The notes under the pieces: model-generated
What the model was told of the DNA's origin: nothing
Databases searched by the model: none
Seen by the model: only the letters and a program-made list of their open reading frames with translations
From: Zygnema cylindricum
Taxonomy: Eukaryota; Streptophyta; Zygnematophyceae; Zygnematales; Zygnemataceae
Direction: 5' to 3'
NCBI GenBank assembly: GCA_037447655.1
Contig: JBBHKE010002438.1
Location: 137,594-188,620 of the forward strand
Length of the DNA: 51,027 nt
Translations under genes and position numbers: made by a program
Shown here: positions 22,791 through 33,481 of the stretch, one piece after another
Layout: every line of letters begins with the position of its first letter
Numbering within the stretch: the stretch's first letter is position 1

Positions 22791-23924
22791 TTTCCCTCCT
22801 ACCTCTTACCTGCAATAAAACACCACCTTGAGCAGATGTCTGGACACTCATGCCAAAAGCATACTAGATATTCTTTGAGGTGTCGCTTTCAAATTGGCTA
22901 AATGTGCCTTGTTCCAACACATATGAGCCGATGCTTCGTGTCCATGATCCATCTTGTGTCTTTTGAGTCCTCCATTGCTGCAGCCATGGCAAATAACTTC
23001 GAGTCATCCTACTTATTGAATGTCAAAGACTCATCTTCTTGAGTGACAGATGAGGAAAACAATGAGTTGTTTTGTGACTGCTGACCGGAAAAGCCCTGGT
23101 TAAACTGACTTTGCTACCAACTTGGCCTATATAAACGTGTCTCATTTACCTTTTTGAGTTAAAGACAGTACCTATATCCATGATATTTTTCTGAAAAAAT
23201 AAAAACAAGAAGTAAAAGACTGTCTATTCTGCGGTTGATTTAACTGTTTAAATTGACTCGGATGCGGGCTAAACTGATTCTTATGCTGATTAAATTGATT
23301 TCTTTGCCGGTTAAACTGATCTTTCTTTTCGAAATCTATTTTAAAGGCCTCTACATTCTTTTCTCCATTAAGCATATTTGACGTAGATTCCTCCTCTAGA
23401 ATAATATTAATAGCTAACTAAAGTGTCCAGCTAGCTTTATCATGTTTTTTTAGTTCAGCAGATGGATCATTCATATTGTTACGAAGACCTCTAATGATCA
23501 GAGTAGCTTGCTGGAACTCAAGAAAAGTGCCACCAGCATAAGCATGGGCATCAATAAGAGCTCTGCAATTATTTGTAAACTCGGCCATGGTTCCTTCGAG
23601 TATTTGTAGTCCCATAACTTTCTTGCCAACAGGAGTTCCTCTTCAACAATCGCCTTTTTATAAGAAGTTTTAAGTGATTTCCATATGTTAATCGCTTTGT
23701 TCATCTTGATTCATGATATAACCATGTTTCCCGAGAGACATAGTTTGAGAGTATGTTGAGCCTGTGTATTCTTTTTTGCCCAAGTTGCATCAAATTAATC
23801 AAGTGATCAATTCAAAATTTCCAGTAAACTTGCATTTTCAAAGTGTGACTCAACCATATCCGCCCAGTAAGCATATTTTTTCCCATTAAGTATAGGAATT
23901 CTTGAAGACATGCCCATAACCGTT
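22791..23924 (-). pseudogene. Copia B copy 1 gag and protease
   Basis: The frame enters from the LTR (start ATG at 23978-23980 inside the 5' LTR) and continues SSRIPILNGKKYAYWADMV, the usual Copia gag N-terminal motif. It is followed by INIWKSLKTSYKKAIVEEEL and EFQQATLIIRGLRNNM (23418-23704), a Gln/Asn-rich stretch (QFNRQRNQFNQ..) and a ruined zinc knuckle near 23200. The protease start WIMDT (Asp kept) is near 22945, followed by a frameshift before SAHMC. Stop codons lie near 23700-23830. Confidence 0.8.
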
Positions 23925-25854
23925 TGTTCTATGACTACTGGCACAAGTGGTGCTGCAGCAATATTCGTAGAAATAGACATGTTTTTTAGTAGAAGCTAAC
24001 AAAAAATCCTACAAACAACAGTTTTCCGAGCACTATAAAAACAGACTCACAAGTTCAATTGATATCAAATTCAACATACAGACACATTTCATACACAATA
24101 TCAATTCCCAAAATTGCAACACAATCGGTCTAGTAAACCATAAAATATGGAGACTACAAGTTTCCCAAAAACTGCCTTTAAATTTTCCATATTCCCAAAA
24201 CTGGATACCATAATATTTCTAAGTCATAACCTTTATACACTTAGTGAGTATGTACTGCTTACTTGTTAGTTTCAAAGCTTTATCCTCAATAGATAAGGCT
24301 GTGAGAGGAGGTTTATAACTTAGAATATTTTTGGGTCCTTGAAGTTGTAATACTTACCTTGTATAGTGTGACAGTAGATGAGTAATTTTGAGTGTAGTGT
24401 ACGGTCTGATAGACACGCGTCCGTATGAGGGACAATAAAGAAAAGGAGGAATGAATCTTGACACATGTAACACATCGAACGAAGTCAAACCGGTGCATCG
24501 GACGGACGAAAAGGAATACCGGACATCTAGGAAAGCAAGTGTGAAGAATAAATACAGGACGTCGATTTGAACTGAACTAACGGTTACGATTTGAGTGTGG
24601 ACCACAGGTGACGAATACTCCGTAAGCACTCCAAATATTCGTACAAGATTAATTACAGCCGGTTGGACTTATTTGACTACTGCTGACTAAGCAGCAACAT
24701 TGTGTGTACGGCGCCAAATGAAGAAAACCTGATCAAACGTTTTCTGGAGTTTAGTGAATTTAAATTTAGTGTGACACTCCTTCATTTAGGTTGGTGGCAA
24801 ACGAGAATTTTTGGAAGTATATTAGGTACTCTGTCGTACGATAGTACAGTATGACTATTCAGATACTACAATGTGATTGGTGAAAAGGATCACTAGATAG
24901 ACACTCAGTGTATAAAATTTTAGGACTTAGAAATATTTTGTTAACTAATTTTGAGATAATGCAAATGTGAATGCAATTTTTGTGAAACTTGCAAATGTCA
25001 TATCTTATGGTTTACTGGTTCAATTGTGGTGCAATTTTGGGAGTCTACATTGTGTATGCTGGTGATATTTTATGCTAAATTTGGTGTATTTTGTACTTGT
25101 GGATCTGGTGTTATAGTGAGTGAAACATCAATGTTTCATTGGTTTCTCGGTTAACTTCTGTGTAAGTTATGTCTACTTCTACCACTATTGCTACAGCTCC
25201 ACCTGTACCGATAGTCATAGAACAACATTACTGACCAATCAAGTGTCTATACGTGGAATAGTGGTACTGTACTGTAGTACGATAGTGTACCCAACCATTT
25301 TTCCAAAAACCTATTTGCAACTACCCGAAAGCTGAATAGTAAATACTATTTACTAATGCACTACACTAAAAAATAAGTTAATTCAAGTATTCACAATTTG
25401 GCGTGGTACAGATAATGTTGCTGCTTAGTCAGCAACAGTCAAATAATTCTACCCAGCTGTGGTTAATCTTGTACGATAATCTGGAGTGCTAACGAAGTAC
25501 TTCGTCACTCGTGGTCCTCACTTGAATCGTGACCATCCGTATGGTTGAAATCCGCGTCTGGTACTTGTCCAGTACAATCGATTTCCCCGGATGTTCGGTT
25601 CGCTTTCCGTTCGTCTCATTTGTGGAAATCACTCGTCTGATGTGCGGCATGTGTTGAAAGCCATTCCGCAATATCTACGATATCTAAAATGCTGACGCAT
25701 GTCTATGTGACCATACCATACACTCTAAAGTCACTATTTCACTGTCACACTATTTTAGGTAAATATTACAACAAAGGTGACCCAAAAAATATTCTAAGTT
25801 ATAAACTTCCCCTCACCACTCTATCTAGTGATAATAAAAACTTTAAAAACAACA
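23925..25854 (-). repeat. LTR-B, 5' LTR of B copy 1, split by an inverted solo LTR-B
   Basis: The outer LTR consists of 23925-24263 plus 25233-25854 (about 960 bp) and is interrupted by 24264-25227. Inner flanks are ttact on both sides (24259-24263, 25228-25232), matching tgctta[c/g]tgaccaat in the uninterrupted 3' LTR. The minus-strand gag ATG lies at 23978-23980, and the frame crosses the LTR edge into gag. The copy 2 counterpart is 36148-38077. Confidence 0.85.
24264..25227 (+). repeat. Inverted solo LTR-B nested in the 5' LTR of B copy 1, 964 bp
   Basis: Plus-strand TGTTAGTTTCAAAGC..GAACAACA with perfect 5-bp TSD ttact. It contains a leader and ATG at 25169 opening MSTSTTIATAPPVPIVIEQ, with 19 codons plus 2 nt to the LTR edge. 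Together with its host LTR it forms inverted repeats of several hundred bp (for example 24310-24380 against 25730-25810). The identical arrangement occurs in copy 2. Confidence 0.85.
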
Positions 25855-26115
25855 TATTTGGCCATGCTACCACCTGTATACCTATAGTCCTAAATGTTCC
25901 TAGCTATAATCATCTCATGTTGGGCATTAGCTTTGAAATAAATAGTTTCATTGAAGTCCAAATTTCTGATGACTTTTTCATCTTGATATGTGACAAAAGT
26001 AAATCTTTTAAAATCATTAACTTTAAGAGATGTAAAGCCTACTGATTTTTTCCACCATAGGATGCATCAGTTTCAACAAGATTGCCATCAACTACATCAA
26101 ACAATTTAACCTAGG
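25855..26115 (-). pseudogene. Copia A copy 1 gag, central fragment
   Basis: The minus-strand frame resembles LFDVVYGNLVETDASYGG.. and ALHLLKLMILNDLLLSHIKMKKS..IWTSLK (copy 2 wording), the conserved Copia gag helix region, ending ..GGSMAKY at the B insertion. The upstream gag N-terminus is missing because the 5' LTR-A is fused directly to this point at about 26116. Confidence 0.8.
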
Positions 26116-26635
26116 TACCCTGACTAAACTAAGAAGGCCATACCAGCCATGCATCAAGAATTATCTACCACGACTATGAGGGTACCTGAATATATCAAGG
26201 TATGTCACATAGAGATGAATCTGTACTGAATCACAAATCAAACAAAACACGCTCATGTACAAAACAGGGATATGTAGTGTCACACTATATTGTAGAAAAC
26301 ACGTTAGATAATCGTAGACGTGGTCTCGGTTGGCCAGCGTCCGCTTGCAGGAAATCTTCGCCGTCCATCTTTAGAAGTTTCATCCAAGATGAAACTTTGT
26401 GTGTCACCTCAGTCTTTTGGTGAATTTGAGTGGTAGAACGAATCTTGCGGAGTGTCTCACCTTACTTTGTTGACGCGTGTCCCGCGATTAATATTCAGGG
26501 TGTATTTCGTCAATATTTATTGTCACACTAATTCTTGTACATACTGAACCTGACTTCCACAAAATAAACTAAGTACACTGAAGACACTCTCCCCACATAA
26601 GAGGCTTAGTGAGGACTAAAGCTTTCAAAACAACA
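26116..26635 (-). repeat. LTR-A #2, truncated, shared by A copies 1 and 2
   Basis: TGTTGTTTTGAAAGC at 26635 on the minus strand, next to polypurine tract 26636-26652. Compared with LTR-A #1 it lacks the outer ~360 bp (leader and gag start) and joins gag directly. LTR-A #3 (38338-38858) has the same fusion point, so the deletion predates the tandem duplication. Confidence 0.8.
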
Positions 26636-26652
26636 CTCCCCAAAAGCTTTAG

Positions 26653-27221
26653 ACTCTACTAGCCACTTAAACCATATGCCTCTCTGCAAAATTTTAATTT
26701 TGGTACAAGCAAGGGTGTTTGTCATCATGTGTGCCAACATTTTTTCATCAGGTAAGTAGCCAAGCTTCAGAATTCCAGCCATCACCTTTTCTCTCACAAA
26801 GAGTAACGTAACATCAACATGCTTACTTTTAAAGTGATGAGTGGGAATAGAAGCAATAGCAATAGCAGCTTGATTGTCACACCATACAACCTGAGGACCA
26901 GACTCCATAAATTTCAGTTCTTGTAAAAGAGATTTTAGCCAAAGAAGTTTTTTAACAGCTGTGCTGGCTGCCATGTGAGCAGTCACCTTTTGAAACTTGC
27001 TGGTCCAATAACAAGTACCATCACCAATCTTAAGAATAAATCTAGCAGTAGACCGTCGGCGTGGCATATCACCATAACTCGCATCGCTCCAGGTGTTGAT
27101 CTTCACTATATCTCCTCCGAGAGAAAGTCAATGATCCCGTTTTCCAACAAGATATCTCAAAACGTGTTTTGCAGCTTTTCAATGTGATCTCTTTGGTTTT
27201 TTAAGGCATCGACTTAATGCT
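26653..27221 (-). pseudogene. Copia A copy 2 RNase H / pol C-terminus
   Basis: A 166-codon open frame (26606-27106) covers the domain: WSDASYGDMPRRRST with the first catalytic Asp, WCDNQAAIAIA with another catalytic Asp, HHFKSKHVDV, and the tail TNTLACTKIKILQRGIW. The segment carrying the catalytic Glu (IEAEYMAAS in copy 3) is deleted to AHMAAS, so the enzyme would be inactive. It ends at the solo LTR-C (27227). Confidence 0.85.
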
Positions 27222-27226
27222 CCAAC

Positions 27227-27898
27227 TATTGAAAAGTAAGTTTTAGTAAGTCTTAGGAATTTGAGTCTAGGACTTATAATATTTTTGGACCACCAACTAT
27301 TCAATATTAGTTATATTTAGTGTGGATTTTTTAGTATAAACTTGAATAGTTATCTTTAAGTAAACAAAAGTGTACAACGGCCTATGAATGTAGACGTGAA
27401 ACATATCTCCCGGTTTTTTTGGGTCTAGATATTGTTACTAGACAATTTTGGTCCAAGTACTTAGAATTTTGTCAGTAGATATTCAAATCAGCCTTGTACA
27501 TAAGTATTAGATGTATTCTAGATCTTTTTAGTATTTAGTTCTATTAGAATTTTGAATTCAATACAGAATGTACATTCTACACAGAGTTACAGAAATGAGA
27601 GCACTAAGTACACTTTAAGGTGTTTTGTGTTCAATTGTCTTTGATTTGCTTGTAGTATATGTTTGTCTAGTTGAAATACCTCTTTCATTTAGAGTTATGT
27701 ATCTTACAATATAGATCTAGTCAATTAGGTATTTCTCTTTGGGTTTGCTTTTGCTCTCATGTCTGATAATAATTCAGTTCTTGATGGCCCAAGTGTTCCT
27801 CTTGCACCCGCTGCTGGGACGAATATACCAGCAGGTGCGAGTGTGACGCCGAGTGCGAGTGGATCACAGTCAAGTCAAAATGCCCATATCCTTCAACA
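27227..27898 (+). repeat. Solo LTR-C in pol of A copy 2, 672 bp
   Basis: Exact TSD ccaac at 27222-27226 and 27899-27903; ends TATTGAA..TTCAACA. The plus-strand ATG at 27759 opens MSDNNSVLDGPSVPLAPAAG.., with 46 codons plus 2 nt to the edge, the same phase as LTR-A and LTR-B. About 92% identical to 13292-13963 by eye. Confidence 0.8.
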
Positions 27899-29290
27899 CC
27901 AACTGGAGGTGGAAAATCAGGGCGCATGAAGTTCTGAAAATGGATAAAATTACCAACAACTTGTTTGTATGGAATTATGGACATGAACTCTGACTCCCTT
28001 GGTTCAATGTCATCATCGAGTAGCATTCCTCCATTTGTGTCTTTTCCTTCCTCTTTTTGCCGACACTCTATAGGAGTGGCACTCCTTTTTGCATCTGCCA
28101 TGCGAAATAAATCAAGTATATTTCCATTAGCCTCTCTCTGAGTGAGATAAATCACCCTCTAATTCCTATTTCTTTCTACCTGAATGCCTATGATATACTT
28201 GGCCTCGCTTAAGTTATTTATTCCAAACCTAGCATTTAGAGCTATTTTTGTCTTATTTATCTTATTTATAGACTTACTAAAAAGCAGCATCTCATCCACA
28301 TATACTGCTACATAGATCACACCATCCTCTCTTTCCATGAAATAAACAGGGTGATCTGAGCTGATCATTGTGAAACCTAGACTGGTAAGAAACTCATCTA
28401 ATTTCAGATTTCACTGACGCGAAGCCTAGTTTAATCTATATAATGATTTCAACAAATTATAGACTAGATTTTCCTTTCCTTTTTCTAAATACCCTTCAGG
28501 TTGTTCCATATGAATTACTTCCTCTAAATCTCTATGCAAAAAAGCAGTTTTAACATCCATTTGATGCAACTCCATATTCTTTATTGTAGCTGAAGACAAC
28601 AAGACTCTAATAGTGGGAAACCTGACAACGAAGAGAAGGTTTTTTCATTCGCTATTCTTTCTTTTTGACTAAAGCCTGTTGAAACCAGACGAGCTTTATA
28701 CCTTTCAATAGTGTTGTATGGGTAGAGCTTTAGTTTGATTACCCACTTGTAGTCAATTGCTTTCCGATCCAATGGGAGCTTCACAAGCTCTCACAATTGA
28801 GCTTCGATATTTGACCTCATCTCATCATTTACAGCTTTAATTTAGTGATCCTTTTTAGGAACAAAAAATGCTTCTTAAATAGTAAGAGGCTTCCCAGTGC
28901 TTGCAAAAAAAACATATTGAACTTGATCTCCCCTCAAGCGAGAATTTGCCTTGGAAAATTTGAGGGTGGAACTGTTAGATCTTGGCTTCGATTATAGGGT
29001 CGAGGAAGATTAGTGTCAGTTGCTCTTTGTTGTTCAGTAGCTGATGGTACTCTGGTGTTTTGTGATCCAAGAGAAGAAGAAGTAGAAGCTGCAGATGACT
29101 GAAAAGGAATCTGTTCCAAAATGACATATTCCTTCAATTTTTTTTCTTCTCACTTTCATCCATACTAAATCTATCAACGGACTCACTTTCATCTTTCATT
29201 TGAATATTTATGGCAATCTAGATAGTATGTTTTTGAGGAAAATAAACTTTGTATCTTACAGATTCATCATCATATCTTATGAGGATTCTA
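27899..29290 (-). pseudogene. Copia A copy 2 reverse transcriptase and linker
   Basis: Shows FGINNLSEAKYIIGIQVERNRN and the catalytic box as YVDE (28159-28368), a conservative loss of the second Asp. IDYKWVIKLKLYPYNTIERYKARLV (in part) lies at 28650-28770. A TAG replaces Gln near 28430. It diverges from copy 1 by roughly 10-15%, clearly more than the gag and family B parts of the same duplication do. Confidence 0.8.
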
Positions 29291-30343
29291 GGTTAAGACT
29301 TTGAACTCAATTTCCAGTTTGGTAAAATATCTAGTACAAAACACTTACCACCAAAAACTCTTAAGTGACTGACATCAGGATTTATTTTCCTCTCCACACT
29401 TCATAAGGTGTATTTCTTTGAATTGATCTAGTTTCTAATCTGTTCCTAATATAAGTTGCAATTTGATAAGTTTCAACCGAATGTTTAGTATTTATTGTGT
29501 TATCTGCGATCATAGATTAACCCTCTCAATTAGAGTTCTATTCAACCTTTATGAGATTATATTTTGCTCAAAATTATATATAACACTAAGTTGATGAGAG
29601 ATAACATTTTCCTTTAGATAAGTGGCAAATTTATTAGAAGTATATTCACCTCCATTATCAAATCTTAGAGAGAGCATTGATCTGTCGTGAAGCTTTTTTG
29701 CCCAGATTTGAACATGTTGAAAGTGAGTGACGACCTCATTTTTCTCTTTTATGAAACAGATAGACTGAATCTGGAGAAGGCGTATGTGAATGTAACAAAG
29801 TATTCGCTGCCTCCAAGAGATGGTATTTTGGAGGGTCCCCACACATCTGAATGAACAAGTTCCAACAGGTTATTTACTCTAAAATTTGGGGCTTGAGGTA
29901 AAGGAAATTTATGAAGCTTACCCTAAGCACATCTATCACAAATACATGACTGTTGCTTACCGAGTTTAACTCCTATATCATTCTTTACCATCTTTTCCAA
30001 CCTGTCGATATGAACATGACCCAATCTCTTATGCCAAAAAACATAATCATATAAGGTATTGGAGTAAAGAAAAGAATATGTATTCACCAGGTCCATCCGG
30101 TACAAGTTCTTTGGGCCTCTATTTCCCATTACAGCAACCCTACCCTCTTTTCTGACTATTTTCTTTCCTTGCTTCTGAAGTATTTCAAATCCTCTACTTT
30201 CTGCAACTAAGGTAGAAAACAAGTTTTTTTTTAACTAAGGGACATACAACACATATTAAAGAGTTATAGGAACAGTCTGTCCATCTATCTCACAAATAAG
30301 GATGGCTGTTTCTTGGGCTTTTGCTCCAACTGTGGCACCACAA
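29291..30343 (-). pseudogene. Copia A copy 2 integrase and protease C-terminus
   Basis: HHCC region FWHKRLGHVHIDRLEKM (29923-30222) and core LRFDNGGEYTSNKF with the second Asp and Gly-Gly kept. The catalytic Glu codon is a stop (QNIIS-stop-RLNRT near 29550). The protease C-terminal segment (ICEIDGQTVPITL) survives at 30252-30343, where copy 1 has LTR-C sequence. Confidence 0.8.
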
Positions 30344-31032
30344 GTATAATAAATCTGCCTAGTTGAAATAGGTTTCAGATATGTAAAAGAAGCCTTATTC
30401 TAACACATATGGAATAGCTTTGCGAGTCCATGATCCATCCGTGTTCTTTGTTTCCCTCCATCAGTTTTGCAAGAGCGAAGAATTCTTTGTCATCAGTCTT
30501 GGGAAAGCTGACAATATCGTGCGCATTTCCCTTGTCAATCGTCTCCGATTACGGTGTGTCGGCTGAAAATGCCTCAGTTTTGGAAGGAGGAGTCGGTGGT
30601 GTAAAAGGTGGCCTCTGTGGTGTGTAGTTCTCTCTCAGTTTCCATCCATATTTGAACACACCTGTCTCATAAGCTTTAAGAAACTTAGGACACTGTTTAT
30701 AAAGATGTCTTTGATTGTAACAGTAGACACACTTGTTATATGGCTGAAGACCTAGGTAACCCTGAGATCTGTTTTCTTGATACCGAGCATTAAAGGCTAC
30801 ATAAGACTTTTCAGCATTAAAAGCTATAATTGTTGACTTTTCCTCTAGAACTAATTCTATAGCTGTCGCTAGATTCAAGACTGATTTATCCAATTTTTTT
30901 CAAATTTGCTGAGGCTCTTTTATATTCTTCTAGAAGATCTGGCGTAAGAATCATAGCTTGATGATAAAGAGAGAAGTTCCCCTCTGAACATGCATTCTCT
31001 GTTAACAAAAGTCTAAGTCCATTACAATATTC
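30344..31032 (-). pseudogene. Copia A copy 2 gag C-terminal half and protease start
   Basis: Same content as 16457-17143: zinc knuckle CVYCYNQRHLYKQC, Pro-rich tail, protease active-site segment. Only a few substitutions separate the two over about 690 bp. It ends at TSD tattc before LTR-B. Confidence 0.8.
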
Positions 31033-31994
31033 TGTTGTTCTAAGACTTTTGGCACAGGTGGAGCTGCAACAGTAGTTGTAGAAGTAGACTTGTTTCTTAG
31101 CAAAAGCTAACAGAAAATCCTACAAACAACAATTTCCCCAGCACGATAAAAATAGGGTCACAAGTCCAATTGATATCAAATTCATAATACAGACATACCA
31201 CATACACAGTGTCAATTCCCAAAATTGCAACACAATTCGTTCAGTAAACCATAAGATATGGAGACTGCAAGTTTCCCAAAAACTGTCTTTTAATTTTCCA
31301 TATTCCCAAAACTAGATACCATAATATTTCTAATTCCTAACTTTAATACACTGAGTGAGTATCTACTGCTTAGTGACCAATGAAGTGCCTATAGGTAGAA
31401 TAGTGGTACTGTACTGTAGTACGAAAGAGTACCCGACCTTACTTCCAAAAACCTATTTGCAACTACCCTAAAGCTGAATAGTAAACACTATTTACTAATG
31501 CACTACACTACAAAAATTTGTTACTAGAAGTATTCACAATTTGGCACCGTACACATAATATTGGTGCTTAGTCAACAACAGTGAAATAAGTCCACCCGGC
31601 TGTGGTTAATCTGGTACGATTATCTGGAGTGCTTACGAAGTACCTCGTCATATGTGGTCCCCACTTAAATCATGACCGTTCGTATGGTTGAAATCTGCGT
31701 CTGGTACTTGTTTGTACAATTGATTTCCCAGATGTTCGATTCGCTTTCCGTCTGTCTCATTTGTTGAAAACACTCGTTTTATTTGCGACATGTGTTCAAG
31801 GCAATTCCGCAATACCTGAGTATCTTAAAATGCTGACGCGTATCTATGTGACCGTACCATACACTCTAAAGTCACTATTTCACTGTCACACTATTTTAGG
31901 TAAGTATTACAACAAAGCTGACCCAAAAAATATTCCAAGTTATAAACCTCCCCTCACAACTCTACCAACTAAGGATAAAGCTTTAAAAACAACA
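31033..31994 (-). repeat. LTR-B, 3' LTR of B copy 2, 962 bp
   Basis: TGTTGTTTTTAAAGC at 31994 to ..GAACAACA at 31033, next to polypurine tract 31995-32011. The gag-start ATG is AAG here too, as in copy 1, so that mutation predates duplication. About 95% identical to 17144-18104. Confidence 0.85.
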
Positions 31995-32011
31995 CTCCCC
32001 TAAAGCTTTAG

Positions 32012-33481
32012 ACCTAGTTATTCACTCAAACCAATAGCATTTCTGCAGAATTGTAATGTAGGTGCAGGCAGAGCTTTAGTTAGCATATCTGCAACCATAA
32101 TGTCATCCGGCTAATACCACAATTTTATGACTCTAGCAAGTACCTTTTCTCGAACAAAATGCAGTCTGACATCGACGTGCTTACTCTTAAAGTGGTTGTT
32201 GGGATTGGAGGCGATTGCAATGGCTGCGTGGTTGTCACACCAAATGCCTTGAAGACTATTATGCATGTGTCCCAATTCTTGTAAAAGTGCCTTTACCCAT
32301 AAGATTTACTTGAGGGTAGAACTTGCTGCCATATATTCTGACTCCATAGTTGACTGGGCCGTGACCTTTTGACGTTTGCTCCTCTAGCAGCACGTTCCAT
32401 TTCCAATCTGCAAAACTAATCTGGTAGTTGATTTCTTGTCAGGCACGTCGTCATAGCTAGCATCGTTCCAAGTCTGCAGCCTAACTTCTCATCCAAAGAA
32501 AAGTTTGAGATTCCGAGTTCCTGCCCGGTATCTCATAACTCTTTTTGCAGCTTCCTAGTCTACATTTTTCGGATTCTACAAACTTCTAGTTAAAGCACCA
32601 ACAGCAACTACAATATCGGGCCTCGTACAGTTCAAAAATAAATGAGGCTACCAACTATGTGCTTCTATGGTTTTGAAGCCATAAACTCCTCCTCTCCTAA
32701 ATCTAGACTCTCACTCACTACAATACCTAAATGAGAGTCAATTCTCTCTAATTTTTGTCTTATTCCATTGGAGTTACACATCCTTTAGCTTCATTCATTT
32801 CAAACTTTTCTAGCAAAGAACATATAGCCTCAATTTTAGTTCACATTATCTGTTTTTTGTTTCTATCTCTCTCTAATTGTATCCCTAAGATGCACTTGGC
32901 CTCATCGGGGTCTTTGAATCTCAAATCTGGATTTTAACACTTCCTTAATACTATTTATTTTATTTATAGATTTGGTGATAAACAACAGATCATCTACATA
33001 CACAACAATATAGATTGTTCTATCTTCACCCTGCATAACACAAATATAATGATATGAACTAATTCTTTTAAATCCTATTCCAGTTAGGAATTCATCAAGC
33101 TTTAGGTTCCATTGTCTAAGGGCATGTTTCAGCCCATACAAAGATTTCATCAATTTACATACTAGTTTCTCCTTCTCTTTCTCTACATACATTTTTGGTT
33201 GCTGCATGTAGATAGTTTCTTTAAGCTCTCCATACAAGAAAGCCGTATCAACATCCATTTGATGAACTTCCATATATTCAATTGCAGCCATACTTAGCAG
33301 AATTTTAACAGTTGGAAACCTTACCACTGGAGACAAGGTTTCCTCAAAGTCAATTCCTTCTTTTTGATTGTAGCTTTTGGCCACAAGTCTGGCCTTGTAT
33401 CTTTCAATGGTGCCATTGGGGTTGTGTTTCACCTAGAATACCCATTTGCTGCCAATGGCTTTTCAGCTCGGAGGAAGATCC
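32012..33481 (-). pseudogene. Copia B copy 2 RNase H and reverse transcriptase (best preserved RT)
   Basis: A 176-codon open frame (32902-33432) spans Copia RT: GTIERYKARLVAKS, GIDFEETLSPVVRFPT, HQMDVDTAFLYGEL with the first catalytic Asp, KLVCKLMKSLYGLKHALRQW, and YVDDLLF with both catalytic Asps. It stops before the connection to RNase H, whose CDNHAAIAIA-type segments lie at 32100-32350 with stops. RT copies the RNA into cDNA. The absence of an insert at 33482 gives the empty site for family D. Confidence 0.85.

Larger units (their letters stand above)
17144..25854 (-). mobile_element. Copia family B element, copy 1, nested in gag of family A
   Basis: On the minus strand it runs: 5' LTR-B (25854-23925, itself split by an inverted solo LTR-B), gag, protease, integrase, RT, RNase H, polypurine tract, 3' LTR-B. 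It is flanked by 5-bp TSD tattt/tattc. The A gag reads ..GGSMAKY on the right flank and continues in frame (..LLLTENACSEGNFSPYH) on the left, so the insertion site is in A gag. In copy 1 a 1669-bp element (19590-21258) splits the RT N-terminus. Stops, frameshifts and a YIND in place of YVDD show it is dead. Confidence 0.85.
11801..26635 (-). mobile_element. Copia family A element, copy 1 (with nested family B element)
   Basis: Read on the minus strand: 5' LTR-A (26635 to 26116, lacking its last ~360 bp), central gag (26115-25855), interruption by a whole family B element (25854-17144), rest of gag with zinc knuckle, protease, integrase, RT and RNase H (17143-12698), polypurine tract, and 3' LTR-A (12680-11801). 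This gag-PR-IN-RT-RH order is diagnostic of Ty1/Copia. The gag frame reads straight across the B insertion once the TATTY TSD is taken into account. The element also carries a solo LTR-C in pol and a fragment of LTR-C in the protease region. Many stops and frameshifts; inactive. Its 5' LTR is also the 3' LTR of copy 2. Confidence 0.85.
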
